Positions 6,226 to 15,620 are shown, counted from the first letter of the stretch. The stretch: DNA of 50,719 nt from an uncultured Lachnospiraceae bacterium (GCA_910584845.1 CAJUDH010000006.1:1-50719); one strand, 5' to 3'. The notes: generated by a model not told the origin, from the letters alone. A program made the numbers and translations.

Positions 6226-8742
6226 ATGAGTAAATTATGTATGGGATGCATGAAGGAATATGACGACGGGTTTGACATATGCCCTCACTGTGGGTACATT
6301 GACGGGATCCCGGCAAAGCAGACCTATCATATAACGCCGGGATATATACTTAATAACCGGTATATTGTAGGCAAGGTGCTGGGCTTTGGCGGTTTCGGGG
6401 TCACCTATATCGGATGGGATTACCTGATGGGGTGGAAAGTGGCCATCAAAGAATACCTTCCCAGTGAGTTTGCCACCCGGATGCCCCAGCAAGAGCGGAT
6501 CACCATTTATTCCGGCTATAAAAAAGACCAGTTTAAAGAAGGGCTGGTAAAGACCTTAGACGAGGCAAGGCGCCTGGCAAAATTCGATTCGGTACCAGGC
6601 ATTGTGAAAATTTATGACTGTTTTGAAGCCAATGGGACTTCCTATATTATCATGGAATATCTGGAGGGTATGAGCCTTAAGGATTATTTGGATACCCGTG
6701 GGAAAATACCGGTGGAACAGGCGTTACCGGTCATTTTCCAGATCGCCCAGGCCATGGAGCAGGTACATAAAACCGGGATCCTCCACAGGGATATTGCCCC
6801 TGACAATATTTATGTGTTAAACCCGGAGGAGCCAGACCGGTTAAAAGTAAAGCTTTTGGATTTTGGCGCGGCCCGTTATGCCACGTCGAAGCATAGCAAG
6901 AGCCTGTCGGTTATCATTAAGCCAGGTTATGCGCCGGTGGAGCAATACCGGAGCCGGGGGGATCAGGGGACATGGACGGATGTGTATGCGCTGGCGGCGG
7001 TCCTTTACAAGATGGTGACCGGCACCACGCCAGAAGAAGCCATGGACCGGAGCGTCCAGGATGAATTGAAACGGCCTTCAAAGCTGGGTGTTAAGCTGCC
7101 CAAGCCGGTGGAAAATGCTTTAATGAATGCCCTTAACGTAAAAATCCAGGACAGGACACAGACCATGGTGGACTTTGCCAGGGAGCTGGGGTCAGAAGAG
7201 GTCAGCGAACGGGCTATAACCAAGGATAAAAAGGATTTGGGGAAGATACCCAAATGGTTTTTTGGCCTGGCAGGGGTGGGGGTAGCCACAGTGGCTTTGG
7301 TGGCGGCATTGATTTTTACCGGGGTAATCCAGGGGCAAATCGGGTCAGAGAGAAGCGAATTAAAGAAAGATATGGTGCGGGTCCCAAACGTGGTCAATGA
7401 TGAGGCAGACGAAGCGGAGAAAATCCTGAAAGATCATTTCCTGAACATGTCCAGGGAACAGATGACGTATTCGGAAGTGATCCCGGAAAACGTAGTTTGC
7501 TTCCAGGGGGTTAATGCGGGCAACCAGGTAAGGAAAAATACCACGTTGATGGTATGTATCAGCAAAGGGAAGGAAAAAGGGGTTATCCCGTCGGTGAAGG
7601 GCCTTCAGAAGGAAGAAGCAGAGAAACTTTTGTCAGACGCAGGGTTCCAGCACATCATCATAGAAGAAAGCCAGGAGAAAGGGGTGTACCATTCCGTCCT
7701 GGCTATCAGCGAAGAGCCGGGGGAAAACGTTGAGCTAAGCAAGGAGATTATCCTTACGGTCTGTGCGAACCAGGAAGGGCAGGAAGGGGATGCTTCGGTA
7801 AAGGTGCAGATCCCCGATGTGGCAGGGAAAGGCAGGGGGGAGGCACAAAAGGAGCTGGAAGATGCAGGTTTTGCCGTCAACTGGGTGGAGGAAGCCAGCG
7901 ACAAGCCTAAAGGTACCGTTGTGGGGCAGTCGCCGGCAGCAGGTACCGAGGGGAATAAAGGCTCTTATGTTACCGTCCGGGTCAGCAAAGGCGCGGAGAA
8001 GATTTACATGAAAAACGTGCTGCTGATGTCGGAACCGGAGGCAAGGAGTACCATCCTGGGATTGGGCCTGGCCGTGGGGGATGTATCCCAGGCATACAGC
8101 GATTCCGTGCCTGCCGGGAAGGTTATTTCCCAGAGCATCCCACAGGATGCGGAAGTGAAAAAGGGGGACAAAGTAAAATTAGTAGTCAGCAAAGGGAGGG
8201 AGCAAGCAAAGGCCCAGCCGGATGCCGATGACACAAGGCGGCGGGAGGAAGAAGCTTCCCGGCAGGAAGAGGCCAAGAAGCAGTCAGAGGAAATGTCCCG
8301 GCAGGCGGAAGAAGCAGCAAGAAAGGCGGCAGAAGAGGAGGCCGCCAGACGGGCATCGGAAGAAGCCGCCAGGCGGGCGTCGGAAGAAGAGGCAGCCAGG
8401 CAGGCGTCAGAAGAAGCCGCCAGGCAGGCATCGGAAGAAGCCGCCAGAAAAGCATCCGAGGAAGAAGCCGCCAGGCAAAATGAGACCGAAGGCGGATCCC
8501 CGGTTGTGGTAGGTTCGGGGGAGCGGACGGTCTCCAAAAACATAAGCATGATTGACGTGGAGGGGATGCCGGAAGCAGAGGCCAAGGAAGCTATTTTGGA
8601 TGAGGGGCTTTTGGTTGGGAGCGTGGGCCGGGCCCATAGCGATACCGTACCGGCTGGCTGTGTAATTTCCCAGAAACCGGCTGCAGGCAAGAAAGTGAAG
8701 CCAGAGACGAAAATAAACCTGGTTATCAGTGTGGGCCCATAG
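6226..8742 (+). CDS. PASTA Ser/Thr protein kinase (PknB/PrkC-like) with zinc ribbon
   Basis: This is an 838-residue receptor kinase. The zinc ribbon uses Cys5, Cys8, Cys19 and Cys22. The kinase domain has GFGGFG, Lys75, HRD at 187-189 (HRDIAPDN, Ala in place of the loop Lys) and DFG from Asp212. One membrane helix is near 343-365. Outside are four PASTA repeats (about 384-450, 452-518, 525-590 and 592-657), an Ala/Glu/Arg coiled coil of about 90 residues, and a fifth PASTA (about 772-838). PrkC/PknB kinases sense muropeptides or lipid II. The ATG at 6226 was preferred because GGGAGG lies four bases upstream. It closes the left operon, ahead of a strong terminator. Confidence 0.92.
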   Translation: MSKLCMGCMKEYDDGFDICPHCGYIDGIPAKQTYHITPGYILNNRYIVGKVLGFGGFGVTYIGWDYLMGWKVAIKEYLPSEFATRMPQQERITIYSGYKKDQFKEGLVKTLDEARRLAKFDSVPGIVKIYDCFEANGTSYIIMEYLEGMSLKDYLDTRGKIPVEQALPVIFQIAQAMEQVHKTGILHRDIAPDNIYVLNPEEPDRLKVKLLDFGAARYATSKHSKSLSVIIKPGYAPVEQYRSRGDQGTWTDVYALAAVLYKMVTGTTPEEAMDRSVQDELKRPSKLGVKLPKPVENALMNALNVKIQDRTQTMVDFARELGSEEVSERAITKDKKDLGKIPKWFFGLAGVGVATVALVAALIFTGVIQGQIGSERSELKKDMVRVPNVVNDEADEAEKILKDHFLNMSREQMTYSEVIPENVVCFQGVNAGNQVRKNTTLMVCISKGKEKGVIPSVKGLQKEEAEKLLSDAGFQHIIIEESQEKGVYHSVLAISEEPGENVELSKEIILTVCANQEGQEGDASVKVQIPDVAGKGRGEAQKELEDAGFAVNWVEEASDKPKGTVVGQSPAAGTEGNKGSYVTVRVSKGAEKIYMKNVLLMSEPEARSTILGLGLAVGDVSQAYSDSVPAGKVISQSIPQDAEVKKGDKVKLVVSKGREQAKAQPDADDTRRREEEASRQEEAKKQSEEMSRQAEEAARKAAEEEAARRASEEAARRASEEEAARQASEEAARQASEEAARKASEEEAARQNETEGGSPVVVGSGERTVSKNISMIDVEGMPEAEAKEAILDEGLLVGSVGRAHSDTVPAGCVISQKPAAGKKVKPETKINLVISVGP
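8320..8480 (+). repeat. degenerate coding repeats for an Ala/Glu/Arg coiled coil
   Basis: Units reading roughly GCCAGGCAGGCATCGGAAGAA recur with 21-24 base spacing inside the PASTA kinase gene. They encode EEAARxAS blocks. The repeat lies between PASTA 4 and PASTA 5 and should vary in copy number between strains. Confidence 0.7.
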
Positions 8743-8772
8743 GGCCGGCTATAAAAAATCCAGATGGAAAAG

Positions 8773-8804
8773 GTTCCGGGCGTTTGCCGCGCCCGGAACT
8801 TTTT
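8773..8804 (+). terminator. intrinsic terminator of the left signalling operon
   Basis: GTTCCGGGCG (8773-8782) pairs perfectly with CGCCCGGAAC (8790-8799) around a 7-base loop, followed by TTTTT. It starts 31 bases past the PASTA kinase stop. Confidence 0.93.
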
Positions 8805-8848
8805 CGCTTTTGCCAGTTACCCCATTTCTACAAGAATGCCATCGAATA

Positions 8849-8895
8849 TTGCAGGAATGCAGCCATTATGATATACTGGAAACCATAATGGCTGC
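8849..8895 (+). promoter_or_regulatory. promoter overlapped by a 12-bp inverted repeat
   Basis: TTGCAG (8849-8854) and TATACT (8872-8877) have a 17-base spacer. A perfect 12-bp inverted repeat, GCAGCCATTATG (8859-8870) with CATAATGGCTGC (8884-8895), brackets the -10 box. This arrangement fits an operator for a repressor that blocks the polymerase. The unit served would be the acetyltransferase at 9008 and possibly the genes up to 15411. Confidence 0.5.
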
Positions 8896-9007
8896 AGCCC
8901 CAGGGCCCGCCCGGTAAAACATACACAGGCCCTGGAGGTTATGGCCCCTGTTTGGCGGGCGGCGCGTATGCGGTTTAAGGAAGTTAAGGAAGGAGTGTCC
9001 CTTTGCA

Positions 9008-9631
9008 ATGGAACATGAAGAAAGGCAGATATTGCGGAAAATGGGCCCTCAAGAGGTTGCGGCGGTTTATGAGGGGCATATGAGGAAAGATTTTCCCGCC
9101 AGTGAGCTGAAGCCGCTATCATCCATCCGGCGGATGCAGGCAGAAGGGATCTATGACTGCCTGGGGTTTTACGAAGGGGACATGCTGGTTGGCTATGCTT
9201 TTTTTGTGGCTGACAGGGGGCGGGGATATTTGCTGCTGGATTATCTGGCGGTTTGCGGGCCTTACCGGGGAGGCGGTTACGGAAGCCGGTGCCTGGAAAA
9301 GATAAAAGGGTTTTACAAAGAAGAGAATGGCATATTATTGGAGTGTGAAAGCCGGAAAAGCGCGAAAGGGGAAGCAGAGCTTACGGAAAGGGAACGGCGG
9401 ATCCGTTTTTATTTGAGGAACGGATGTGTAGAAACCGGGGTAATGTCACTTCTTTTCGGGGTGGAATTTGAAATTTTGTATCTAGCGAAAAAAAATGATA
9501 CCAGTCCAACGGCAGAAGGCTTTCGGAAAACGGACGGGGCCGGCCAATCAAACGTAGCCGGGGAACTGGAACGCCTGTACCGGAAAATGTTGCCGGAAAA
9601 TATATATGAAAAGCAAGTGCGGATTTGGTGA
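9008..9631 (+). CDS. GNAT-family N-acetyltransferase
   Basis: The 207-residue protein has a GNAT core. A beta-strand pair is followed by LLLDYLAVCGPYRGGGYGS (about 78-96), which holds the acetyl-CoA pyrophosphate loop (R-G-G-G-Y-G). A C-terminal strand follows, with residues after about 165 poorly conserved. GNAT enzymes move an acetyl group from acetyl-CoA to an amine, and the substrate here cannot be told. An AAGGAG site sits about 12 bases upstream. It is the first gene behind the promoter/inverted repeat at 8849-8895. Confidence 0.75.
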   Translation: MEHEERQILRKMGPQEVAAVYEGHMRKDFPASELKPLSSIRRMQAEGIYDCLGFYEGDMLVGYAFFVADRGRGYLLLDYLAVCGPYRGGGYGSRCLEKIKGFYKEENGILLECESRKSAKGEAELTERERRIRFYLRNGCVETGVMSLLFGVEFEILYLAKKNDTSPTAEGFRKTDGAGQSNVAGELERLYRKMLPENIYEKQVRIW

Positions 9632-9722
9632 GCGTGGCTGTATGGGGCGTCATACCATGCCTGCAGGAGAATGCATTGGAACCATTAGGAAAAATAAAGA
9701 AGGATAAAGGAAGGGGACAAAA

Positions 9723-10925
9723 ATGAAAAATTTTGAGTTTTTTGCACCCACCCGGGTGATTTTCGGTAAGGATACCCATTTGCAGGTAGGAAAGCTGGTG
9801 AAAGAATATGGAGGGAAAAAGGTGCTGGTGCACTATGGCGGCGGCAGTGCAAAGAAATCCGGGCTTTTGGACCTGATACAGGAGGCCCTGGAGGCACAGG
9901 GCCTCCAGGCAGTGCTTTTGGGCGGCGTCCATGCAAACCCGGCCCTTTCCCTGGCCAGGGAGGGCATTGAGCTGTGTAAACGGGAAAATGTGGACTTTAT
10001 CCTGGCCGTAGGCGGGGGAAGCGTCATTGACTCGGCTAAATGCATTGCTGACGGCGTTGGGAATCCGGAAGACGACGTATGGGATTATTTTCTGAAAAAA
10101 GGGGCGCCAAAAAAGGCCCTGCCGGTAGGGGTGGTTTTGACATTGTCAGCCTCCGGCAGCGAGATGAGCGCATCCTGTGTGATCAGCAATGAAGAAGCCG
10201 GGCTGAAGAGGGGATTTAACAGCGTTACCCACCGCCCGCTGTTCGCGGTCTGCAACCCAGAGCTGACATATTCGGTAAACCGTTTCCAGACCGGATGCGG
10301 CACGGTAGATATTATGATGCATACCTTGGAGCGTTATTTTACCCAGACAAAGGATACAACCGTTACCGACCGGTTGGCGGAGGGGCTGCTCAAAGCAGTG
10401 ATCGAAGCCGGCCGTGTGGCGGACCAGAATCCGGCGGACTATGAGGCCCGGGCATCCCTGATGTGGGCGGGAAGCTGGTCCCACAACGATTTGACCGGGG
10501 CGGGGCGGGACTTTATGATGCAGGTCCACCAGCTGGAGCATGAGCTTTCCGGAATGTATCCGGCCATTGCCCACGGGGCGGGGCTTTCAGCTTTATGGCC
10601 TTCCTGGGCCCGTTTCGTGTGCCCGTCGGATGTGGGGCGGTTTGCCCAATACGCCGTAAATGTATGGAATTTAGACATGGATTTTGAGCATCCGATCCGG
10701 ACGGCCGTGGCTGGGATCCAGGCGACGGAGGATTACTTTAAAAGCCTGGACATGCCCGTCTCTTTAAGGGAATTGGGGGTGGATCCGGAACGGATCGGCG
10801 AACTGGCCGAGAAATGTACCAACATGGGTACCCGCACATTGCCGGGGATCCGGGAATTGGGCAAAAGCGAGATGGTGGAAATATACAGGATGGCCATGGG
10901 GAAAACGGAAGGGGAAGGCATGTAG
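9723..10925 (+). CDS. iron-containing alcohol dehydrogenase, butanol dehydrogenase (BdhA/YugJ) type
   Basis: The 400-residue protein matches the class III, iron-dependent alcohol dehydrogenase family. Features are an N-terminal PTRVIFGKD, the nucleotide loop GGGSVIDSAK near 98-107, a GTVDIMMHTLE metal-site region and a second His cluster in AIAHGAGLS. Length and motifs resemble clostridial NADH-dependent butanol dehydrogenases, which reduce aldehydes to alcohols in fermentation. The cofactor and aldehyde preference are not fixed by sequence alone. A clear AAGGGG site precedes the start. It lies 24 bases before the ApbE gene. Confidence 0.88.
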   Translation: MKNFEFFAPTRVIFGKDTHLQVGKLVKEYGGKKVLVHYGGGSAKKSGLLDLIQEALEAQGLQAVLLGGVHANPALSLAREGIELCKRENVDFILAVGGGSVIDSAKCIADGVGNPEDDVWDYFLKKGAPKKALPVGVVLTLSASGSEMSASCVISNEEAGLKRGFNSVTHRPLFAVCNPELTYSVNRFQTGCGTVDIMMHTLERYFTQTKDTTVTDRLAEGLLKAVIEAGRVADQNPADYEARASLMWAGSWSHNDLTGAGRDFMMQVHQLEHELSGMYPAIAHGAGLSALWPSWARFVCPSDVGRFAQYAVNVWNLDMDFEHPIRTAVAGIQATEDYFKSLDMPVSLRELGVDPERIGELAEKCTNMGTRTLPGIRELGKSEMVEIYRMAMGKTEGEGM

Positions 10926-10949
10926 GCGTGACAGGAAAGAGGGGGAAGT

Positions 10950-12023
10950 ATGAAGAAACTGGTTTCAGCCGCCCTAGCCGTGTTGGAGGCCGTGGCATTA
11001 TTGCTGCCTTTGACCGGATGTGCCAGTTGGGAACCGCCCAGGAAAGAATTTGACTCTCAATATTTTGATTATTTTGACACTTTTACCATTTTTACCGCTT
11101 ACGCCAGGGATGAGGAGCAATTTCAGGAGTATGCAGAGGCGTTTCAACGGGAATTGGAGGCATATCACCAGATGTTCAACATCTATGAAAGCTATCCAGG
11201 GATCAATAATATAAAAACGGTTAACGACAATGCGGGGATCACCCCGGTACAGGTAAACAAGGAAATCCTGGACCTCCTGGAATTTTCCCGGGAGGAATGC
11301 CGCAAGACCGGGGGCATGGTCAATGTGGCCATGGGGAGCGTGCTGTCGATCTGGCATGATTATCGGGAGCATGGCCAGGCAGAGCCGGATAGGGCCCAGG
11401 TGCCGGATCTACGGATGTTAGAAAAGGCGGCAGCCCATACGGATATGGAAAATTTGGTCATTGACAGGGAAAAGTCCACCGTATATTTGTCGGACCCTTC
11501 CATGAAGCTGGACGTGGGGGCGGTGGCAAAAGGGTATGCCGCCCAGCGTATTTGCGAGAAGCTGCGGAAAATGGGGGTCACTTCCGCCCTGGTCAGTATT
11601 GGAGGGAATGTTCAGGCGATTGGCGTGAAAGAAGGCGGGAAGCCCTGGCGGGTGGGGATTCAGAACCCGGACGCTTCCAGCCCGCAGGCCTATATATATG
11701 CCTTAAACCTGCAGGACCTGGCCCTGGTTACCAGCGGGACCTATCAGCGGTATTATGAGGTAGACGGGGTGCGCTACCATCACATTATAAACCCGGATAC
11801 GCTGATGCCCGGCCGGGATTATGAATCGGTGACCATCCTTTGCCCGGACGGCGGCCAGGCGGATGCTTTGTCCACAGCGGTTTTCAACATGGCTTTGGAG
11901 GAAGGGAAAGCGCTGGTGGAATCCCTGGCAGGGACGGAGGCCTTTTGGATATTGGCGGATGGGCAACAGGTATGCAGTTCTGGATTTAAAGCGTATGTGA
12001 TGGAGGGATTCCCAGATGAATGA
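10950..12023 (+). CDS. apbE: ApbE-type FAD:protein FMN transferase lipoprotein
   Basis: The 357-residue protein starts with a lipoprotein signal ending LTGC (Cys at about 24), so it should be anchored on the outer face of the membrane. The ApbE core shows the early fold YxxFDTF-like segment, LDVGAVAKGYAA for FAD binding, HHIINPDT and the Mg site ADALSTAVF. ApbE transfers FMN from FAD to a Thr in partner proteins such as Rnf/Nqr subunits or extracytosolic flavoproteins. No target with a D-G-x-T-S/G motif was recognised in the window. It overlaps the histidine kinase gene by 8 bases. Confidence 0.92.
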   Translation: MKKLVSAALAVLEAVALLLPLTGCASWEPPRKEFDSQYFDYFDTFTIFTAYARDEEQFQEYAEAFQRELEAYHQMFNIYESYPGINNIKTVNDNAGITPVQVNKEILDLLEFSREECRKTGGMVNVAMGSVLSIWHDYREHGQAEPDRAQVPDLRMLEKAAAHTDMENLVIDREKSTVYLSDPSMKLDVGAVAKGYAAQRICEKLRKMGVTSALVSIGGNVQAIGVKEGGKPWRVGIQNPDASSPQAYIYALNLQDLALVTSGTYQRYYEVDGVRYHHIINPDTLMPGRDYESVTILCPDGGQADALSTAVFNMALEEGKALVESLAGTEAFWILADGQQVCSSGFKAYVMEGFPDE

Positions 12024-15000
12024 AAAGAGGAAAGCATTACAAAATATTGTTTACGCACTGGCGCTTCTGATTCTCATCCTTATTTTGTTTTACTGGTACA
12101 CCATACAGAATAGCAGACGTATCGAGAGGCAGAATTTAAATTATGCGGCAGACGCCACGCGCCAAATCGCCGCACATATAACATCTGAATTTGAAAATGC
12201 TCAAAATGAAATCAGGATTTATAGCTACTTTTTGGAAAAAAATATGCAGGAACCTTCCGTAACGCCGGATATGCTAAAGGAGATGGAAGAAAGTTCGTCT
12301 TTTGACGCAATCCGGTTTGTGAGCACCGACGGGGTAAACATGACTTCGGACGGGGAGGTTTCCAGCGCTACGGACCGTGAATATTTTATTAATAGTATGG
12401 CGGGAAAAAGCGGCATGTCTGTCATTTTCAATTCCCGGATTACCAAAGGCACTTTAGTTGGCTTTTATCATCCGGTTTATTTTAACGGTGAGGTAGCCGG
12501 TGGCCTTCGGGGGATCTATTGGACAGAGGCATATCTGCATGATATGCTGGATGCTTTTTATTTTGGGGAGGCTTCCGATGCGTTCCTTTGTACATCGGGA
12601 GGGGATGTGATTGCCTGCTCTGCCAGTAAAGCATATGAAGGGGACTTGCTGGAACAGTTAAAGGAGGATGGGGTAATCGACCAGGACGCCTTTGACCAGG
12701 CAAAAGCGGTATTTGCTAACGGTGGGGAAGGGGCGTTTGCCTGTAGCCCGTCCAGCAAAACAGATAATATTTGTGTGTTTTACCTGCCGGACAGCGACTG
12801 TGTCCTTGTACAGACCTTCCCTAAAAATGTCACCCAGAGGATGGTGAAAAATGCAAATACTGCGGGAATTATGCTGGAGTTTATGCTGCTTGGCCTTTTT
12901 GCCGTCTATGTAGTCATCCTGATTGTCCGTAACCGGAGGGAAAGGAAGAGGCTGAAAAAGGAAAACCAGGAAATGGCCTATGTGGTCAAAGGGATTAATA
13001 TTTTGTTTTCCCGTTTTGTTATGGCAGATTTAGAAAACGGCACATACCAATATCTGGCGGGTACCCAGCCGGAAATGGACCATTTTGCATCCAGCGGGGC
13101 CTATGAGGATTTTGCTTCCTATCTGTGCTCCTTTTTACGGGAAGAGGCAGACCGTCAGAAATTTCCAAAGCTTTTTGCCCGGCAGTCCATTATCGATGAA
13201 CTGAAGGAAAAAGGGGAGGATTTATGTTACGAGTATTACATTGAGAAAACGGGCCATGTAGAGTGGGAGCGGCTGGATATTGTCTGCCTGGAGCAAAAAG
13301 GGGGGAAGGCGGCGAAGGTGCTGTTCCTTCGGCGCAATACCACAGAAGCCAAGGAAAAGGAACTGCGTATCCAGGCCGAGATTGCATTGGCCAACCGGAA
13401 AGAGAGGCAATACCGGGTGGCGATTACATCTGATTCCCTTTGCACTTATGACTTCAACCTGACCCAAGACCGGATTGACCAAGACATTATCCGGATCGTA
13501 GATGGGAAGAAGATTTCCTTGCTCCGCCGGGTAGGGCTGGAACCTCCTTGCAAAGCTTCCCATTGGTTCCACTTGTGGGAACAGTTTGTGGCAGAAGAGT
13601 CATTGGAGGATTTTTGCGCTACGGTGGGGCTGGACCATTTAAAAAATTCTTTCCAGAAAGGCCGCGCGGAAGTAAACGTGGAATATTGGAGTACCAACAT
13701 ATCAGGGGAGAAAATCTGCGTCCGCCAATCTTTTATCATGACACAGGATGACGTTACCGGAGACATTATCGCCATGGTGGTGACGAAGGATATTACGGAG
13801 CAGATCAAAAAGCAGATGGAACAGACCCAGGCTTTGCAGGAGGCCCTTTTGCAGGCCCAGTATGCCAATAATGCCAAAACCACTTTCCTGTCCAACATGT
13901 CCCACGATATCCGTACCCCTATGAACGCAATTATCGGTTTTACCACCATAGCCGTTTCCCATATTGATAACAAAGCCCAGGTGAAAGACTGCCTTAACAA
14001 GGTCCTTTCTTCCAGCAACCATCTGCTCAGTTTGATTAACGACATTTTAGACATGAGCCGGATTGAGAGCGGGAAGGTGCAGATCAAGGAACAAGAGTGC
14101 AATATTTCCGAGCTGATGCATGGGGTGGTAAACATTATCCAGCCGCAGGTGAAAGCAAAACAGCTGGAGCTGTTTATTGACACTTTCGACATAGCGAACG
14201 AAGATATTATTGCAGACTCGCTGAAATTAAACCAGGTGTTTGTCAACTTAATCAGCAATGCAGTGAAATACACGCCTGCCGGGGGGGCGGTAGGTTTCCA
14301 GATCCGTCAAAAGCCTGCGTTCCGCCGGGGATATGGGACGTATGTCTTTGTGGTTAAAGACAACGGCATCGGTATGTCGCCGGAGTTTGTGGAGCATATC
14401 TTTGAACCTTTTGAACGGGAAGCCAGCGCCACAAAAAGCGGGATTCAAGGTACCGGGCTTGGCATGACCATCACAAAAAATATTGTGGACATGATGGGTG
14501 GCACCATTTCCGTCAAGAGTGAAAAAGGCAAGGGAAGCGAATTTATCGTGGAACTTAACCTGAAACTACAGGATTCAGAAAAGGTTGACGCAGAGATCAA
14601 GGAACTGGTAGGCATGCGGGTACTGGTGGTAGACGATGATTTTGACACCTGTAACAGCGTAAGTAAAATGCTCAAGCATATCGGAATGCGGGCAGAATGG
14701 ACGACTTCCGGCCGGGAGGCAATATACCGGGCAAAGAGCGCCAAGGAGGAAGGCGATTCCTACCACACTTACATTATTGACTGGCAGATGCCGGAATTAA
14801 GCGGCATGGAAACGGCCAGAAGGATTATGGAGGCTGTAGGCAACGAGGTGCCCATCCTGATTTTGACCGCCTATGACTGGTCGGATATTGAAGAAGAGGC
14901 GAAAGCCATTGGGGTCACGGCTTTCTGTGCCAAACCATTGTTTATGTCTGATTTAAAATCGGCCCTTTTGACAGCAAACCGTTTGGTGGAACGGGAAGAA

Positions 15001-15411
15001 GAGGTGCCTTCCTGGACAATGGCCGATTTTGGCGGCAAACGGATCCTGCTGGTGGAGGATAATGAGCTAAACCGGGAAATTGCGGAAGAGATTTTGTCAG
15101 AGGCAGGTTTTGTGGTGGAGACAGCCCCAGACGGGACGGATGCGGTGGAGATGGTAAGAAATGCAGAAGAGTACTATTATCAAGGGATCCTGATGGATGT
15201 GCAGATGCCGGTCATGGACGGTTATGAAGCCACCAAGGCCATCCGGCTTTTACCCAGGGAGGACGTAAAGGACTTGCCTATTATCGCTATGACGGCCAAT
15301 GCCATGGACGAGGACAAGGAAATGGCTTTAAAAAGTGGGATGAACGCCCATATTGCTAAACCGATCGACATGGAAATTTTTATGGCAGTGTTAAGGAAAT
15401 ATATGCAGTAA
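12016..15411 (+). CDS. hybrid sensor histidine kinase with two receiver domains
   Basis: The 1131-residue membrane protein has TM1 at about 13-31, an extracellular Cache-like sensor (about 32-280) and TM2 at about 284-304. A PAS-like region and linker come next. The HisKA domain has phospho-acceptor His630 in FLSNMSHDIRTPMN. The HATPase domain has N-box NLISNAVKYT near 743 and the GTGLGM loop. Receiver 1 has Asp922 in IIDWQMP and receiver 2 has Asp1061 in ILMDVQMP. No Hpt or output domain is attached, so a separate partner must take the phosphate. The 8-base overlap with apbE means they are co-translated, pointing to a shared envelope or redox response (inference). Confidence 0.93.
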   Translation: MNEKRKALQNIVYALALLILILILFYWYTIQNSRRIERQNLNYAADATRQIAAHITSEFENAQNEIRIYSYFLEKNMQEPSVTPDMLKEMEESSSFDAIRFVSTDGVNMTSDGEVSSATDREYFINSMAGKSGMSVIFNSRITKGTLVGFYHPVYFNGEVAGGLRGIYWTEAYLHDMLDAFYFGEASDAFLCTSGGDVIACSASKAYEGDLLEQLKEDGVIDQDAFDQAKAVFANGGEGAFACSPSSKTDNICVFYLPDSDCVLVQTFPKNVTQRMVKNANTAGIMLEFMLLGLFAVYVVILIVRNRRERKRLKKENQEMAYVVKGINILFSRFVMADLENGTYQYLAGTQPEMDHFASSGAYEDFASYLCSFLREEADRQKFPKLFARQSIIDELKEKGEDLCYEYYIEKTGHVEWERLDIVCLEQKGGKAAKVLFLRRNTTEAKEKELRIQAEIALANRKERQYRVAITSDSLCTYDFNLTQDRIDQDIIRIVDGKKISLLRRVGLEPPCKASHWFHLWEQFVAEESLEDFCATVGLDHLKNSFQKGRAEVNVEYWSTNISGEKICVRQSFIMTQDDVTGDIIAMVVTKDITEQIKKQMEQTQALQEALLQAQYANNAKTTFLSNMSHDIRTPMNAIIGFTTIAVSHIDNKAQVKDCLNKVLSSSNHLLSLINDILDMSRIESGKVQIKEQECNISELMHGVVNIIQPQVKAKQLELFIDTFDIANEDIIADSLKLNQVFVNLISNAVKYTPAGGAVGFQIRQKPAFRRGYGTYVFVVKDNGIGMSPEFVEHIFEPFEREASATKSGIQGTGLGMTITKNIVDMMGGTISVKSEKGKGSEFIVELNLKLQDSEKVDAEIKELVGMRVLVVDDDFDTCNSVSKMLKHIGMRAEWTTSGREAIYRAKSAKEEGDSYHTYIIDWQMPELSGMETARRIMEAVGNEVPILILTAYDWSDIEEEAKAIGVTAFCAKPLFMSDLKSALLTANRLVEREEEVPSWTMADFGGKRILLVEDNELNREIAEEILSEAGFVVETAPDGTDAVEMVRNAEEYYYQGILMDVQMPVMDGYEATKAIRLLPREDVKDLPIIAMTANAMDEDKEMALKSGMNAHIAKPIDMEIFMAVLRKYMQ

Positions 15412-15431
15412 GCAGAAGCAAGAACGGAATC

Positions 15432-15474
15432 CAGGCTTGTTTGCCGTCGGGCAGGCAAGCCTGTCATGCTTTTA
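15432..15474 (+). terminator. terminator after the hybrid histidine kinase
   Basis: CAGGCTTG (15432-15439) pairs with CAAGCCTG (15456-15463). The stem continues inward through two T-G wobbles and TGCC/GGCA to a GTCG tetraloop. A short T stretch ends near 15474. Confidence 0.7.
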
Positions 15475-15514
15475 ACGGTTACCGCATGTACAGGCAGAAA
15501 AAGAAGAAAAATAA

Positions 15515-15561
15515 AAAAGGCTGTTGCAAGATGGGACCTTTAAACCTTGCAGCAGCCTTTT
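15515..15561. terminator. bidirectional terminator between histidine kinase and argG
   Basis: A 16-bp stem with one wobble is formed by AAAAGGCTGTTGCAAG (15515-15530) and CTTGCAGCAGCCTTTT (15546-15561). A-rich and T-rich flanks on both sides let it work in both directions, which suits the convergent genes. Confidence 0.9.
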
Positions 15562-15620
15562 GCCATGGTTTGCGGGTTTAATTGCACGTTATCCAAGGCC
15601 GGAAGGCACAAATTGTGGAA

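Noticed and set aside
8004..8690. 228-codon antisense frame with Ala/Ser repeats
   Set aside because: It is the reverse reading of the EEAARxAS coiled-coil repeats and PASTA domains of the kinase.
13446..14273. 275-codon antisense frame under the histidine kinase
   Set aside because: It mirrors the HisKA/HATPase coding region, has no ribosome site or family match, and arises from codon bias of the sense gene.
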